From contig OZ241848.1 in the NCBI GenBank assembly GCA_965202795.1, forward strand, positions 2,232,001 to 2,296,000: a stretch of DNA of 64,000 bases. The letters are read 5' to 3'. This stretch comes from JACOND01 sp965202795. Its GTDB lineage: Bacteria > Bdellovibrionota > Bdellovibrionia > Bdellovibrionales > UBA1609. How positions within the stretch are numbered: the stretch's first letter is position 1; every line of letters begins with the position of its first letter. The notes under the pieces were generated by a model. The model was given only the letters and a program-made list of their open reading frames with translations, made no database searches and was not told the DNA's origin. This document shows positions 6,869 to 14,833 of the stretch, one piece after another. A program made the position numbers and the translations under genes.

Positions 6869-8722
6869 ATGAGCATAACGCCAAGGGGAATCAATATTCT
6901 GGAAGTCTATGACTGGCACAGGGGGGGCCGGCTGCTTGTGAACCGCCGGTACCAGAGGAAGCTTGTCTGGACAGTGGAGGAAAAGCAAAAACTGATTGAC
7001 AGCATTCTTTTGGGCTATCCCCTTCCTCTGATTTTTTTGGCTGAAATCAGGCGCCGCTCCGCCGGCAGCGAGGGGAAATATGAAATCATTGATGGCCTGC
7101 AAAGGCTGAACGCCATAGTTTCATTTATCGAAACCGCCTATCCCATAAAGGACGGCAGGTATTTTGACATAAAAGAGTGTCCCGCCGCCAATTTAGCGAA
7201 ATCCAATGGCTTGTTTCAGCCAAAAAAGCCCCCTTTTGAAACCATCCCCCGCAGCAGCTGCATAAAGTTTTTAGGCTATCAGCTGGCTGTCACCAGCTTT
7301 CCCGCTGAAGATGAAAACAAAATCAATGAGGTGTTTTCCCGCATTAACTCCAGCGGGCGGCATCTCAGCGGGCAGGAGAGGCGGCAGGCGGGGGTGACCT
7401 CCGGATTCTCCGATCTGGTCAGGGATCTTTCGTCAGAAATCCGCGGGGATGTTTCCTCCGGCGTTTTGGAGCTGTTTAACATGCCGGTCATCAGCATTGA
7501 CACAAAAAAAGAGGAGCATGGCTATAAAATCAGCGCGGAGGAGACTTTTTGGTGTCATCATGGAATTATCTCCACAAAACAGCTGCGGCGAAGCGATGAT
7601 GAGGAGATAATCGCTGACATCGCGGCGGGCATTTTGTCGGGCGCGCCTTTTGCCCGGAGCAAAAAAAACCTGGACAGCCTCTACAGCGGCCCGCAGGAGG
7701 CCGGGGCCATGGAGACAAAGCTGAAAAAACACGGCGCCGAAAAACTGAAGTCGGAGATAAAAAAAATGTTTTCCCTTATTGATCAAACAGTTAAAAAATG
7801 CTCCAAAAAGCAGGGCTGGCTAAAGCGCCAGTTTTGGGGCAGCGGCAAAAAAAGCTCTGAGTCCATTAAAGCGGATTTTCACGCCCTGTTTATGGCCTTT
7901 TATGAGCTTGCGGTTAAGGAGGGCAAATACCCCCAAAATGAAAGGTCAATTTTGAATGCCCTGAAAGGCGCTCACAGCAAACTGACGATACCAGCAAAAG
8001 ACGCAAGGCCTGAGCAAAGGCAAAAAAACATTGATCAGATCAAGGGCCTGATTCAAAATTATTTTGTGAAAAAAGAGCCAGCGCAGCTGCTGCATGGCCC
8101 GGAGCTTGCCATTGACCTGGAAAACTCCTTTCGGCGGTCTAAAATTGAAACCGCCCATTATGAGTTTAAGCAGGGCTTTTTAAAGCTGGATAAATCCAGG
8201 AGCTTTGACAAAGGCCTGATAAAAAAGCTGGCGGAAACCGCCTGCGGCATGGCCAATATTTCCCCGTATAAGGAGGGATACATTCATATAGGAGTCGCGG
8301 ACCGCCCGGAGCATGCAAAAAAAATAAAGGCTCTGGACTCTGTGACTCCAGTAAAAATCAATGGCTTTCAGGCGGCGGGGGTTGACAGAGAGGCGAAAAT
8401 TCAAGGCCAGACGCTGGAAAAATATGTGGATTTTTTTGTCGCTGAGTTTAAGAAGACCCGGCTTTCGGAGCCTTTAAAAACCAGCATTATAAAAAATATG
8501 GACATCATCAGCTATCATGATTTGTCAGTCATTCGCCTGAAGATACCGCCGCAGGCCAAACTCAGCTATGTGGATGGCAAATGCTTTGTCAGAGAGCATA
8601 GCCATACAAAGCCCGTCACCGGCCCCCGGCAGGATGAGCTGAGCGGGCTTTTTTATCAGGCTGCCGCTAAAAGCCAGAGCGCCCCGCGGCAGCGGAGAGG
8701 TCTGGCAAAAAATCCCCTATAA
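6869..8722 (+). CDS. DUF262 (GmrSD N-like) protein fused to a C-terminal AlbA_2/Schlafen-like domain
   Basis: Residues ~20-260 match DUF262, the ParB-like nucleotidase domain of GmrS/SspE-type restriction proteins. Visible motifs are RRYQRKLVW (27-34 region), IDSILLGYPLPLIFLAEI and IIDGLQRLNAI near residue 75, then LSGQERRQAG. From about residue 415 the frame encodes an AlbA_2-like domain (KIETAHYEFKQGF, then ETACGMANIS and GYIHIGVAD), a fold found in Schlafen-type nucleases and DNA-binding proteins. There is no DUF1524 HNH nuclease domain. The gene is followed at 40 nt by an AAA_14 ATPase, and the CRISPR array lies 2 kb downstream, so it sits in a defence-rich neighbourhood. A role in nucleic-acid-directed defence is inference. 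Confidence 0.75.
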   Translation: MSITPRGINILEVYDWHRGGRLLVNRRYQRKLVWTVEEKQKLIDSILLGYPLPLIFLAEIRRRSAGSEGKYEIIDGLQRLNAIVSFIETAYPIKDGRYFDIKECPAANLAKSNGLFQPKKPPFETIPRSSCIKFLGYQLAVTSFPAEDENKINEVFSRINSSGRHLSGQERRQAGVTSGFSDLVRDLSSEIRGDVSSGVLELFNMPVISIDTKKEEHGYKISAEETFWCHHGIISTKQLRRSDDEEIIADIAAGILSGAPFARSKKNLDSLYSGPQEAGAMETKLKKHGAEKLKSEIKKMFSLIDQTVKKCSKKQGWLKRQFWGSGKKSSESIKADFHALFMAFYELAVKEGKYPQNERSILNALKGAHSKLTIPAKDARPEQRQKNIDQIKGLIQNYFVKKEPAQLLHGPELAIDLENSFRRSKIETAHYEFKQGFLKLDKSRSFDKGLIKKLAETACGMANISPYKEGYIHIGVADRPEHAKKIKALDSVTPVKINGFQAAGVDREAKIQGQTLEKYVDFFVAEFKKTRLSEPLKTSIIKNMDIISYHDLSVIRLKIPPQAKLSYVDGKCFVREHSHTKPVTGPRQDELSGLFYQAAAKSQSAPRQRRGLAKNPL

Positions 8723-8762
8723 GGCTTTACATTTTAGGAATTGCGCTCCAAAATTGCAAAAG

Positions 8763-9926
8763 ATGATCAAGCGGTCCGTGGAAAAGCCTCTTCTCTCCCT
8801 TGCCCGGCAGTATCCTGTCGTCACTGTGACAGGCCCGCGGCAGTCAGGAAAAACAACCCTCTGCAAAAAGCTGTTCCCCAGGCGGCTGTATTGCTCTCTG
8901 GAGGATTTAGATGTCCGGGAATGCGCGAAAAGCGACCCGAGGGGCTTCCTCCGGCAGGCTGACAAAATGCTGATTGATGAGATTCAACAAGCGCCGGGCC
9001 TGATTTCCTATATTCAGGGCATTGTGGATCAGACAGACAGGGCGGGGCAGTTTATCCTCACGGGAAGCCATCAGTTTGATTTGACAAACATTGTGTCCCA
9101 GTCACTGGCCGGAAGGGCCGCCCTGATAAAACTGCTCCCTTTTTCCATGAAGGAGCTGGAAAAAGAGGATTTGAGGGCCAAAGCCTCCTGGACCAGCCTG
9201 GCCTGCCGCGGCTTTTATCCAAGAATTATAGACAAAAAACTCAATCCATCCCAGGCGCTTTCTTTTTACACAAGCACTTATCTTCAAAAGGATTTGAGAG
9301 ATTTAAAAGAAATAAAAAGCCTCAGGAAGTTTGAAATTTTTTTAAAGCTTTGCGCGGGAAACATCGGGCAGATATTAAATAAAAACAGGCTGGCCAATGA
9401 TATCGGAGCCGACAGCAAAACCATTGACGCCTGGCTTTCTGTCCTTCAGGCCAGCTATATTGTTTTTCTGCTGCCGCCTCATTTCAAAAACTTCAGAAAG
9501 CGGCTTGTCAAAAGCCCCAAGCTGTATTTTTATGATGTGGGGCTGGCCTCTTATCTTCTGGGAATCAAAAACAAAGGCCATGTTTTAACGCATCCCCTAA
9601 AAGGGCATCTGTTTGAAAACCTGATTGTCGCTGACAGAGTCAAGCAGATCCTCAATAAAGCGGAGGAGCCTTCCCTTTATTATTTCAGGGACAATGCCGG
9701 AAACGAAGTTGATCTTTTAGAGGAGAGCGGAGGAAAAGTCATGTCTTATGAAATAAAAGCGGGGCAGCCTCTCAGCCGGGAAATGTTTAAGGGGCTGAAT
9801 TTTTATAAAAAGCTCAATCCCGGGAACAGGAAATCCGCGCTGATTTATGCGGGAAATGAGCGCGCCGCGAGATATGGCCATGAATGCCTGCCGTGGAGGC
9901 TTTGGGCCTCTAACTCTGGATTCTGA
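8763..9926 (+). CDS. AAA_14 / DUF4143 family ATPase
   Basis: A single-chain P-loop ATPase of the AAA_14-DUF4143 type, often found near toxins and mobile DNA; its cellular role is not established. Walker A is GPRQSGKTT near residue 22, Walker B is KMLIDEIQQAP, and the sensor-like FILTGSHQF and LAGRAALIKLLPF follow. The DUF4143 part (about residues 195-360) includes FYDVGLASYLLG and the nuclease-fold-like NEVDLL with YEIKAG. I prefer the ATG at 8763 (MIKRSVEK, typical of the family); a TTG at 8754 is in frame. It may share a transcript with the DUF262-AlbA_2 gene. Confidence 0.85.
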   Translation: MIKRSVEKPLLSLARQYPVVTVTGPRQSGKTTLCKKLFPRRLYCSLEDLDVRECAKSDPRGFLRQADKMLIDEIQQAPGLISYIQGIVDQTDRAGQFILTGSHQFDLTNIVSQSLAGRAALIKLLPFSMKELEKEDLRAKASWTSLACRGFYPRIIDKKLNPSQALSFYTSTYLQKDLRDLKEIKSLRKFEIFLKLCAGNIGQILNKNRLANDIGADSKTIDAWLSVLQASYIVFLLPPHFKNFRKRLVKSPKLYFYDVGLASYLLGIKNKGHVLTHPLKGHLFENLIVADRVKQILNKAEEPSLYYFRDNAGNEVDLLEESGGKVMSYEIKAGQPLSREMFKGLNFYKKLNPGNRKSALIYAGNERAARYGHECLPWRLWASNSGF

Positions 9927-9974
9927 GCTTCTCCTCTGTGAGAATGAGCCTGGCCTGTTCTGCCGCGCCCGGAT

Positions 9975-10003
9975 CTGTTTCAATAGACGGCCTCGGCCGT
10001 TCC
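9975..10003 (+). repeat. Dispersed palindromic element, copy 4
   Basis: CTGTTT followed by AGACGGCC-TC-GGCCGTTCC. It is in the non-coding gap after the AAA_14 gene and is the shortest copy, with a reduced loop. Confidence 0.7.
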
Positions 10004-10122
10004 TTGATTATGACACAAGGCGATTGCCACAGCCTCCCAGACTTTAAAACTATAAGATTTTTCAATCTTTATTTTGCTTTTTTTTCTGAAATTTACGCGC
10101 CGCATTATAAAACAGAGGCTCT

Positions 10123-10149
10123 GGCCAGCGGCGGATGATGCCGCTGGCC
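10123..10149. terminator. Perfect 10-bp hairpin between convergent genes
   Basis: GGCCAGCGGC (10123-10132) pairs with GCCGCTGGCC (10140-10149) around a 7-nt loop. It lies between the AAA_14 gene and the convergent 102-aa gene. There is no immediate T-run, so it may be a weak or factor-assisted terminator. The rest of the 9927-10183 gap holds only repeat copy 4 and AT-rich sequence. Confidence 0.5.
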
Positions 10150-10183
10150 CTAAGCCCGTCCTGCGGTTTACAGGGAATGCCGC

Positions 10184-10492
10184 TTATTGCGGGCCGGCTT
10201 TATTCTGTTTGACAGAATCAAATCCATCGCTGAATTTCTGTATGACTTCTTGCGCGAAGCCGCTTGAAATACCAAGGCGAACCCCTTCAAAGTATTTCCA
10301 TTCGTCTCCGTCGTCCGATAAGGCATCAATATCAGGATAGATGCATTTTTCGTCAGCCTTTGCGGACACAACTCCAGAATCATAAGCTGACTTGTCAATT
10401 TTTTTTCGGACATCTTCCGGCAGGTTTTTATAAATTTCAGCGCCGGCGTCTTCGCCAGATTCCTGGCCTTTTTCAAAAGAATATTTTGCCAT
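10184..10492 (-). CDS. Small acidic hypothetical protein
   Basis: 102 aa, no recognised family and no signal peptide or membrane segment. It begins MAKYSFEKGQESGEDAG and is rich in Asp and Glu. AGGAGG lies 7 nt before the ATG, and a promoter (10568-10596) precedes it, so it is likely expressed. It sits between a predicted terminator hairpin and the leader-distal end of the CRISPR array. A longer overlapping frame on the same strand (10168-10614) lacks these signals. Confidence 0.6.
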   Translation of the reverse strand: MAKYSFEKGQESGEDAGAEIYKNLPEDVRKKIDKSAYDSGVVSAKADEKCIYPDIDALSDDGDEWKYFEGVRLGISSGFAQEVIQKFSDGFDSVKQNKAGPQ

Positions 10493-10567
10493 AGCTTCCC
10501 TCCTAAATTATGAGCGCGCAAGCTAGCTTTGCAGGGGGCGCGCGCCCGATTTCCCCCCTGCAAATCC

Positions 10568-10596
10568 TTTTTAGCCCTCCTTTCTCTGGCCGTCAA
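10568..10596 (-). promoter_or_regulatory. Promoter for the 102-aa gene
   Basis: TTGACG (10591-10596) and TAAAAA (10568-10573) are spaced 17 nt on the minus strand. Confidence 0.45.
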
Positions 10597-10670
10597 GCTT
10601 CTTTTTAGCCGCATCGCAGAGCCGCTGCCGCGTCATCTCATAGCAGGCTTTCTCAATATCCAAGTAAAGC

Positions 10671-12224
10671 CGGTTCATCCCCGCTCGCGCGGGGAACAGC
10701 TGTTAGCCTCCGCGTTTTGGACATGCAACGCCGGTTCATCCCCGCTCGCGCGGGGAACAGTTTCGATTCTCCTCCAGAATTTCACTATATATCGGTTCAT
10801 CCCCGCTCGCGCGGGGAACAGCCGGAGGAGGACAGAGACGGCAAGCTAAGCAGCGGTTCATCCCCGCTCGCGCGGGGAACAGAATGATTTGACCATGGCT
10901 GCCCGCGCCTCAGGCGGTTCATCCCCGCTCGCGCGGGGAACAGTAGAGTTGCGCCGGCGGGACTCTCAAGCATGGCGGTTCATCCCCGCTCGCGCGGGGA
11001 ACAGCCCCTCAAGTCCGGGGACAACGGTCGCACCGGCGGTTCATCCCCGCTCGCGCGGGGAACAGAAGCTTGCCGCGCCAGTAAGCCCATTCCGCGACGG
11101 TTCATCCCCGCTCGCGCGGGGAACAGAACTTTAACTTTTCCGCCAGACTCAAATCCAACGGTTCATCCCCGCTCGCACGGGGAACAGTTCAAGAAACGCT
11201 GTTTTCAGCCGCTCTATTTCGGTTCATCCCCGCTCGCGCGGGGAACAGAGCCGCAGTCATTTTTTTGGGATTATTTGGGCCGGTTCATCCCCGCTCGCGC
11301 GGGGAACAGGCCACATTTTTTATGCCGGCGCCGTCCAAAACCGGTTCATCCCCGCTCGCGCGGGGAACAGGGCCATCGCGCTGGACATCACGATTTGGAT
11401 CGCGGTTCATCCCCGCTCGCGCGGGGAACAGCATGGTCGTCCGAACGGGAATAGTCGGGATGTCGGTTCATCCCCGCTCGCGCGGGGAACAGACCAAATC
11501 ATTTCACCACCATAAATTTCTTTCCGGTTCATCCCCGCTCGCGCGGGGAACAGGGTATATGCCCTTTGTCAGGAACAAATGGCACCGGTTCATCCCCGCT
11601 CGCGCGGGGAACAGGGCCCAGGGCCTCATCGATCGAGGCCGGCTCTCGGTTCATCCCCGCTCGCGCGGGGAACAGATTATTCAGACCCGTTCAGTGACGC
11701 CGATTGGCGGTTCATCCCCGCTCGCGCGGGGAACAGCGATTTCATCATCGTCACGCGGTCAATTCTAACGGTTCATCCCCGCTCGCGCGGGGAACAGAGC
11801 CTCAGGCTTGTTTTTGTTTTTTTTCATGGCGGTTCATCCCCGCTCGCGCGGGGAACAGGTCCAGTGAATTTCACAACGCCGGGCAGCTCTCGGTTCATCC
11901 CCGCTCGCGCGGGGAACAGGTCCAGTGAATTTCACAACGCCGGGCAGCTCTCGGTTCATCCCCGCTCGCGCGGGGAACAGCGATGGTCTGGTTTGGGAAA
12001 ATTATCACGGGACGGTTCATCCCCGCTCGCGCGGGGAACAGTATATTTCATAATTTGGCTGCGCGGATTCGGTCGGTTCATCCCCGCTCGCGCGGGGAAC
12101 AGCCAGGGATTTACAAATTTCAGGTTTTCTCTGTCGGTTCATCCCCGCTCGCGCGGGGAACAGATTAAAGGAGGGCGCCGTCTCTAAAATGGCCTCGGTT
12201 CATCCCCGCTCGCGCGGGGAACAG
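10671..12224 (-). CRISPR. Type I-E CRISPR array, 26 repeats and 25 spacers
   Basis: A 29-bp repeat recurs with a strict 61-bp period (32-bp spacers) from 10671 to 12224. On the + strand the repeat begins CGGTTCATCCCCGC and ends GCGGGGAACAG. Read on the minus strand it begins CTGTTCCCCGCG and ends GGGGATGAACCG, matching the E. coli-type I-E repeat, so transcription runs on the minus strand away from cas2. The stem CCCCGC/GCGGGG is the Cas6e substrate. One repeat (11159-11187) has a single G-to-A change (GCACGG). Two neighbouring spacers (11859-11890 and 11920-11951) are identical. Counted from the cas2 side they are spacers 6 and 5. Confidence 0.97.
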
Positions 12225-12374
12225 ACTAGTTGCAACTTACTGAATTTACGGAGTATTTTCAACCGCAAATGTTTTACCGGCATTCTGTGTCATTTTTTCT
12301 TCAGTTTTCAAAGAACAGCTGCCCCGCAAACAGGCACATCCCGCAAACGGGCCTTGCTCCGCAAAAGAGCAGAA
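12225..12374 (-). promoter_or_regulatory. CRISPR leader
   Basis: An AT-rich 150-bp stretch lies between the 3' end of cas2 and the first leader-proximal repeat, contrasting with the GC-rich flanks. This is the usual place for a type I-E leader. The segment includes TTGCGGTTGAAAATAC on the minus strand, but no single promoter is convincing. Confidence 0.6.
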
Positions 12375-12773
12375 TCATCTCGCTTTGCCGGCCCCGCCCG
12401 CGGACTTTCCAGCGGAAAAGCTTAACGGAACCTCCGCCGCGGCTGGCGCTGATCCGTGATCAGACCTCTCAGCCCCCTCCCCCCCTCCCGGCTCTGGAAG
12501 AAAAGAAACCAGCCTCAAGCCATCCATATCAACAGGAATCCGCCTGTTTTCCCCAATAGTCTGAAAATCAAAGCCGGATTCTGTATTGGCGCTCCAGGCC
12601 ATAACCACATTGCCGCCGCCGCAAAGCGCCTCGCAATGCTGCCAAATCATCTCGCGAACGCGCCGGGAAACGCTGCCCACATAAACCCCCGCCCGCGCCT
12701 GCAGCAGCCACAGGGCCAGCCTTCCCCGCAGCCGAGGAGGAACATTCTCTGTGACAACCATCAGCATAGCCAT
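12375..12773 (-). CDS. cas2: CRISPR-associated protein Cas2e
   Basis: Cas2 forms the core of the Cas1-Cas2 spacer integrase. The first ~98 residues match Cas2e closely (VVTENVPPRLRGRLALWLL, RAGVYVGSVSRRVREMIW, GNVVMAWSANTESGFDF, DGLRLVSFLP). The ATG at 12773 is chosen because GGGGAGG lies 6 nt upstream; a GTG at 12779 is too close to it. A C-terminal extension of ~35 residues rich in Ser, Ala and Gly goes beyond the E. coli Cas2 length. The start overlaps the end of cas1. Because cas1 is broken, Cas2 probably has no integrase partner encoded here. Confidence 0.93.
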   Translation of the reverse strand: MAMLMVVTENVPPRLRGRLALWLLQARAGVYVGSVSRRVREMIWQHCEALCGGGNVVMAWSANTESGFDFQTIGENRRIPVDMDGLRLVSFLPEPGGGEGAERSDHGSAPAAAEVPLSFSAGKSAGGAGKAR

Positions 12774-12775
12774 GG

Positions 12776-13296
12776 TCACCCTCCCCTGCGCCCAGCCTCC
12801 CCAAGGCCCTTTGCCTCTGGAATGGCCGGGGGAATGGACTCCTTCGGCATCTTTGGAGGATCAATCCCCCCCGCCCTTAAAACCTCATCAATCATTGGAA
12901 TAATTTTTGCCAAAACATTATGCTCGCGAAAAACATCCCGGCAGGCGAGGCGAACCTCCCTCTCCGGCAAAGCCGGCTTCCGCCGGGCCGCCTTAAAAGC
13001 GGCGGGCAAAACTGTTTTAAACTTAAAAATATCGGCAATATCATACACAAAAGAAAGCGGCTTCCCCCAATGGATAAACCCAACCGCCGGAGCATAGCCC
13101 GCTGCCAGCGCCGCCGCCTCTGTAATCCCATAAAGGCAGGCTGTCGCCGCGCTGACACAGCGGTTCGGACGCCGGTCTTGTCAATCAAAACAAAAGCCCC
13201 GTCCTTTACATCAATCAGCCCGTATTCCAGAAAGATCATTGACACCCGATCCTTCATCGGAAGAGGCTTTAAGGGAAGATAAGGGGCATCCGCCAT
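12776..13296 (-). pseudogene. cas1: cas1e with a large internal deletion and frameshift
   Basis: The N-terminal 45 codons are normal Cas1e (PYLPLKPLPMKDRVSMIFLEY, ending DKTGVRT near 13161). The next bases encode, in a different frame, the C-terminal part CVSAATACLYGITEAAALAAGY, GFIHWGKPLSFVYDIAD and VRLACRDVFR, ending at 12779. Compared with ~305-residue Cas1e, about 135-145 codons are missing, and the remaining halves are out of frame. The retained part holds the metal-binding His (GFIH) and Asp (YDIAD), while the region carrying the catalytic Glu is gone. The flanking reading frames are otherwise clean, which suggests a recent event. The locus should be unable to acquire spacers unless another cas1 acts in trans. 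Confidence 0.88.
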
Positions 13297-13326
13297 AGCT
13301 TTCTTATAGAGAGGGCAAAAAAAAAA

Positions 13327-14004
13327 TCAGGCTCTTTTAATCAGCATCAGGCCGCAGCCAAAGGCTTTGCTTTTGCCAATGCCCCTCATCAGGATATGCC
13401 TAAAGCTCTCTGGATCAGAGACTGTCAAAATGCCCTGAAAATCAACCGAGCTGTAGCAAACAGGGGCCCTGCCCTTCGCCCGCAGGCTCTTATGCTGCCG
13501 GTATCCTTCAGCAATGATCTCACCCGCTTTAAAAGAAAATCCGCCTGAGGCCGCGCGCTTTCCCAGCCATTTTGCGCAGCTCTCCTGAACCAGCTTTTGC
13601 AGAGGAGGCCTTTGGCTGAAAGGCATTTTTTTGCATCCTATAATTTTTTTTTCATTCATCACAACATCATGCCGCTTTCGCCCGGCGGGGGAGGAAAAAA
13701 CCACAGGATTTGCCCGAAGCATAAAGCGCAGCCGCTGGCCTTTTTGCAGCTGCGGGCTGTATTCCCTCGGCCCCTCAATATTCCATACCCCGGCCCTGTC
13801 ATGCGGCCTGCGGCTGGACAGAACATAATATTTTAAACTCCCGCCCTCAAAAATTTGACGATACAAAAAATCCCTTTTTGCCTCTGGATCTTCATCAAAC
13901 AGCCGCCACAGCGCCTGATGCCCGCGATAGCTGTCCCGCAAAAGCGCCCGCGCCAGGCTGCGGCCCGCTGCCTGAGGCTTAAGACTCAGCCTTGTAAAAT
14001 ACAT
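13327..14004 (-). CDS. cas6e: CRISPR endoribonuclease Cas6e
   Basis: Cas6e cuts the repeat hairpin in the pre-crRNA and stays on the 3' handle. The protein (225 aa) starts MYFTRLSLKPQ at 14004, as in the family; a longer frame upstream is not supported and would overlap cas5e. Family features are HQALWRLF with RDFLYR (residues ~28-50), SSVDFQGILTVSDPESF and the glycine-rich GIGKSKAFGCGLMLI near the C-terminus. The His in the GHQALWRLF segment corresponds to the known catalytic position. It lies 34 nt after cas5e in the Cascade operon. Confidence 0.93.
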   Translation of the reverse strand: MYFTRLSLKPQAAGRSLARALLRDSYRGHQALWRLFDEDPEAKRDFLYRQIFEGGSLKYYVLSSRRPHDRAGVWNIEGPREYSPQLQKGQRLRFMLRANPVVFSSPAGRKRHDVVMNEKKIIGCKKMPFSQRPPLQKLVQESCAKWLGKRAASGGFSFKAGEIIAEGYRQHKSLRAKGRAPVCYSSVDFQGILTVSDPESFRHILMRGIGKSKAFGCGLMLIKRA

Positions 14005-14038
14005 GCGCGCGCCCCCCTGTGAAAGTTTTATGCCCCTG

Positions 14039-14818
14039 TCAGTTTTTGTCTGCGGAAAAACCCCTCTGAGGATTCTCCGCCTCCCTGGAATAACAGCATT
14101 CCGCCCTTTTGGCAAACTGCCATCTTCTGCGGCTGATCAGCCGGTCGCTGCGGGGATATGTCATGTCAGGCTTCATCCCCGCCTCTCTGCCGCTTAAAGA
14201 TCCCGCCTCCCAAAAATAGCGGATCAGCTGAGGCTTTTCTCCTGGCGGCTTCAGTCTGCCAATCCATTGAGCCGCCTTGTCAAGAGGGTATTTGTCAAAA
14301 GCCTCTTTTAAACTGACATTGGAAAAAATCTCCGGCGCCAGCGGCAGGCCCGGCGGGCAGGACTTTCTGCCAAGATAAAGGGGAAATGCCGGCCGCTGCA
14401 GGGCCTGTTTTATCTCTTCCAGTGAAAAAGAGGCCTGAGCCTCTTTTTTTGCCCATACCGCCGTTAAATACAAAGCGTCCGCGCGGTAATCGCGATAGGA
14501 GAGAATGGTCCCAAGCTCCGAGCTTAAAAGCTCCTCTCTGCGGCTGCTGCAGCCCTCCCCTTTTTTGGCTTTGGGGGCTTGGATGGTGTGATAATCCCTC
14601 ATTTCCTCTCCGGCCCATTGGACGCAAAAAGCCATTCCATGCTGCCGGCTGATTTGAATATGCCTGTCCTCTTCGCCTCTTTTTATGCCAAAAGCCGCGG
14701 CCAAAAGCCCGGCTATGGCTGACTGCGCGGGGCGGGCTTGAGTCGGGCGAATCTCGCCGACCGCAATATCCCCCCAAGAGGCCAAAGGCCCGTAAAGCTG
14801 AAACACAAGAAAATCCAT
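14039..14818 (-). CDS. cas5e: Cascade subunit Cas5e
   Basis: Cas5e binds the 5' handle of the crRNA in Cascade. The start MDFLVFQLYGPLASWGDIAVGEIRPT is the family hallmark, followed by PTQARPAQSAIAGLLAAAFGI. Further matches are YHTIQAP and the central TILSYRDYRADALYLTAV. At 259 aa it is slightly longer than E. coli CasD (about 224), mainly at the C-terminus (residues ~225-259). It lies 15 nt after cas7e, consistent with one operon. Confidence 0.93.
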   Translation of the reverse strand: MDFLVFQLYGPLASWGDIAVGEIRPTQARPAQSAIAGLLAAAFGIKRGEEDRHIQISRQHGMAFCVQWAGEEMRDYHTIQAPKAKKGEGCSSRREELLSSELGTILSYRDYRADALYLTAVWAKKEAQASFSLEEIKQALQRPAFPLYLGRKSCPPGLPLAPEIFSNVSLKEAFDKYPLDKAAQWIGRLKPPGEKPQLIRYFWEAGSLSGREAGMKPDMTYPRSDRLISRRRWQFAKRAECCYSREAENPQRGFSADKN

Positions 14819-14833
14819 ATCCTAAATAAAAGC

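Noticed and set aside
10529..12425. Several overlapping open frames rich in HPRSRGEQ and GSSPLARGT peptides
   Set aside because: They are translations of the CRISPR repeat with its 61-bp period; no coding signals.
12776..13296. cas1 expressed through programmed frameshifting
   Set aside because: About 140 conserved codons are physically missing at the junction, so a frameshift could not restore Cas1.
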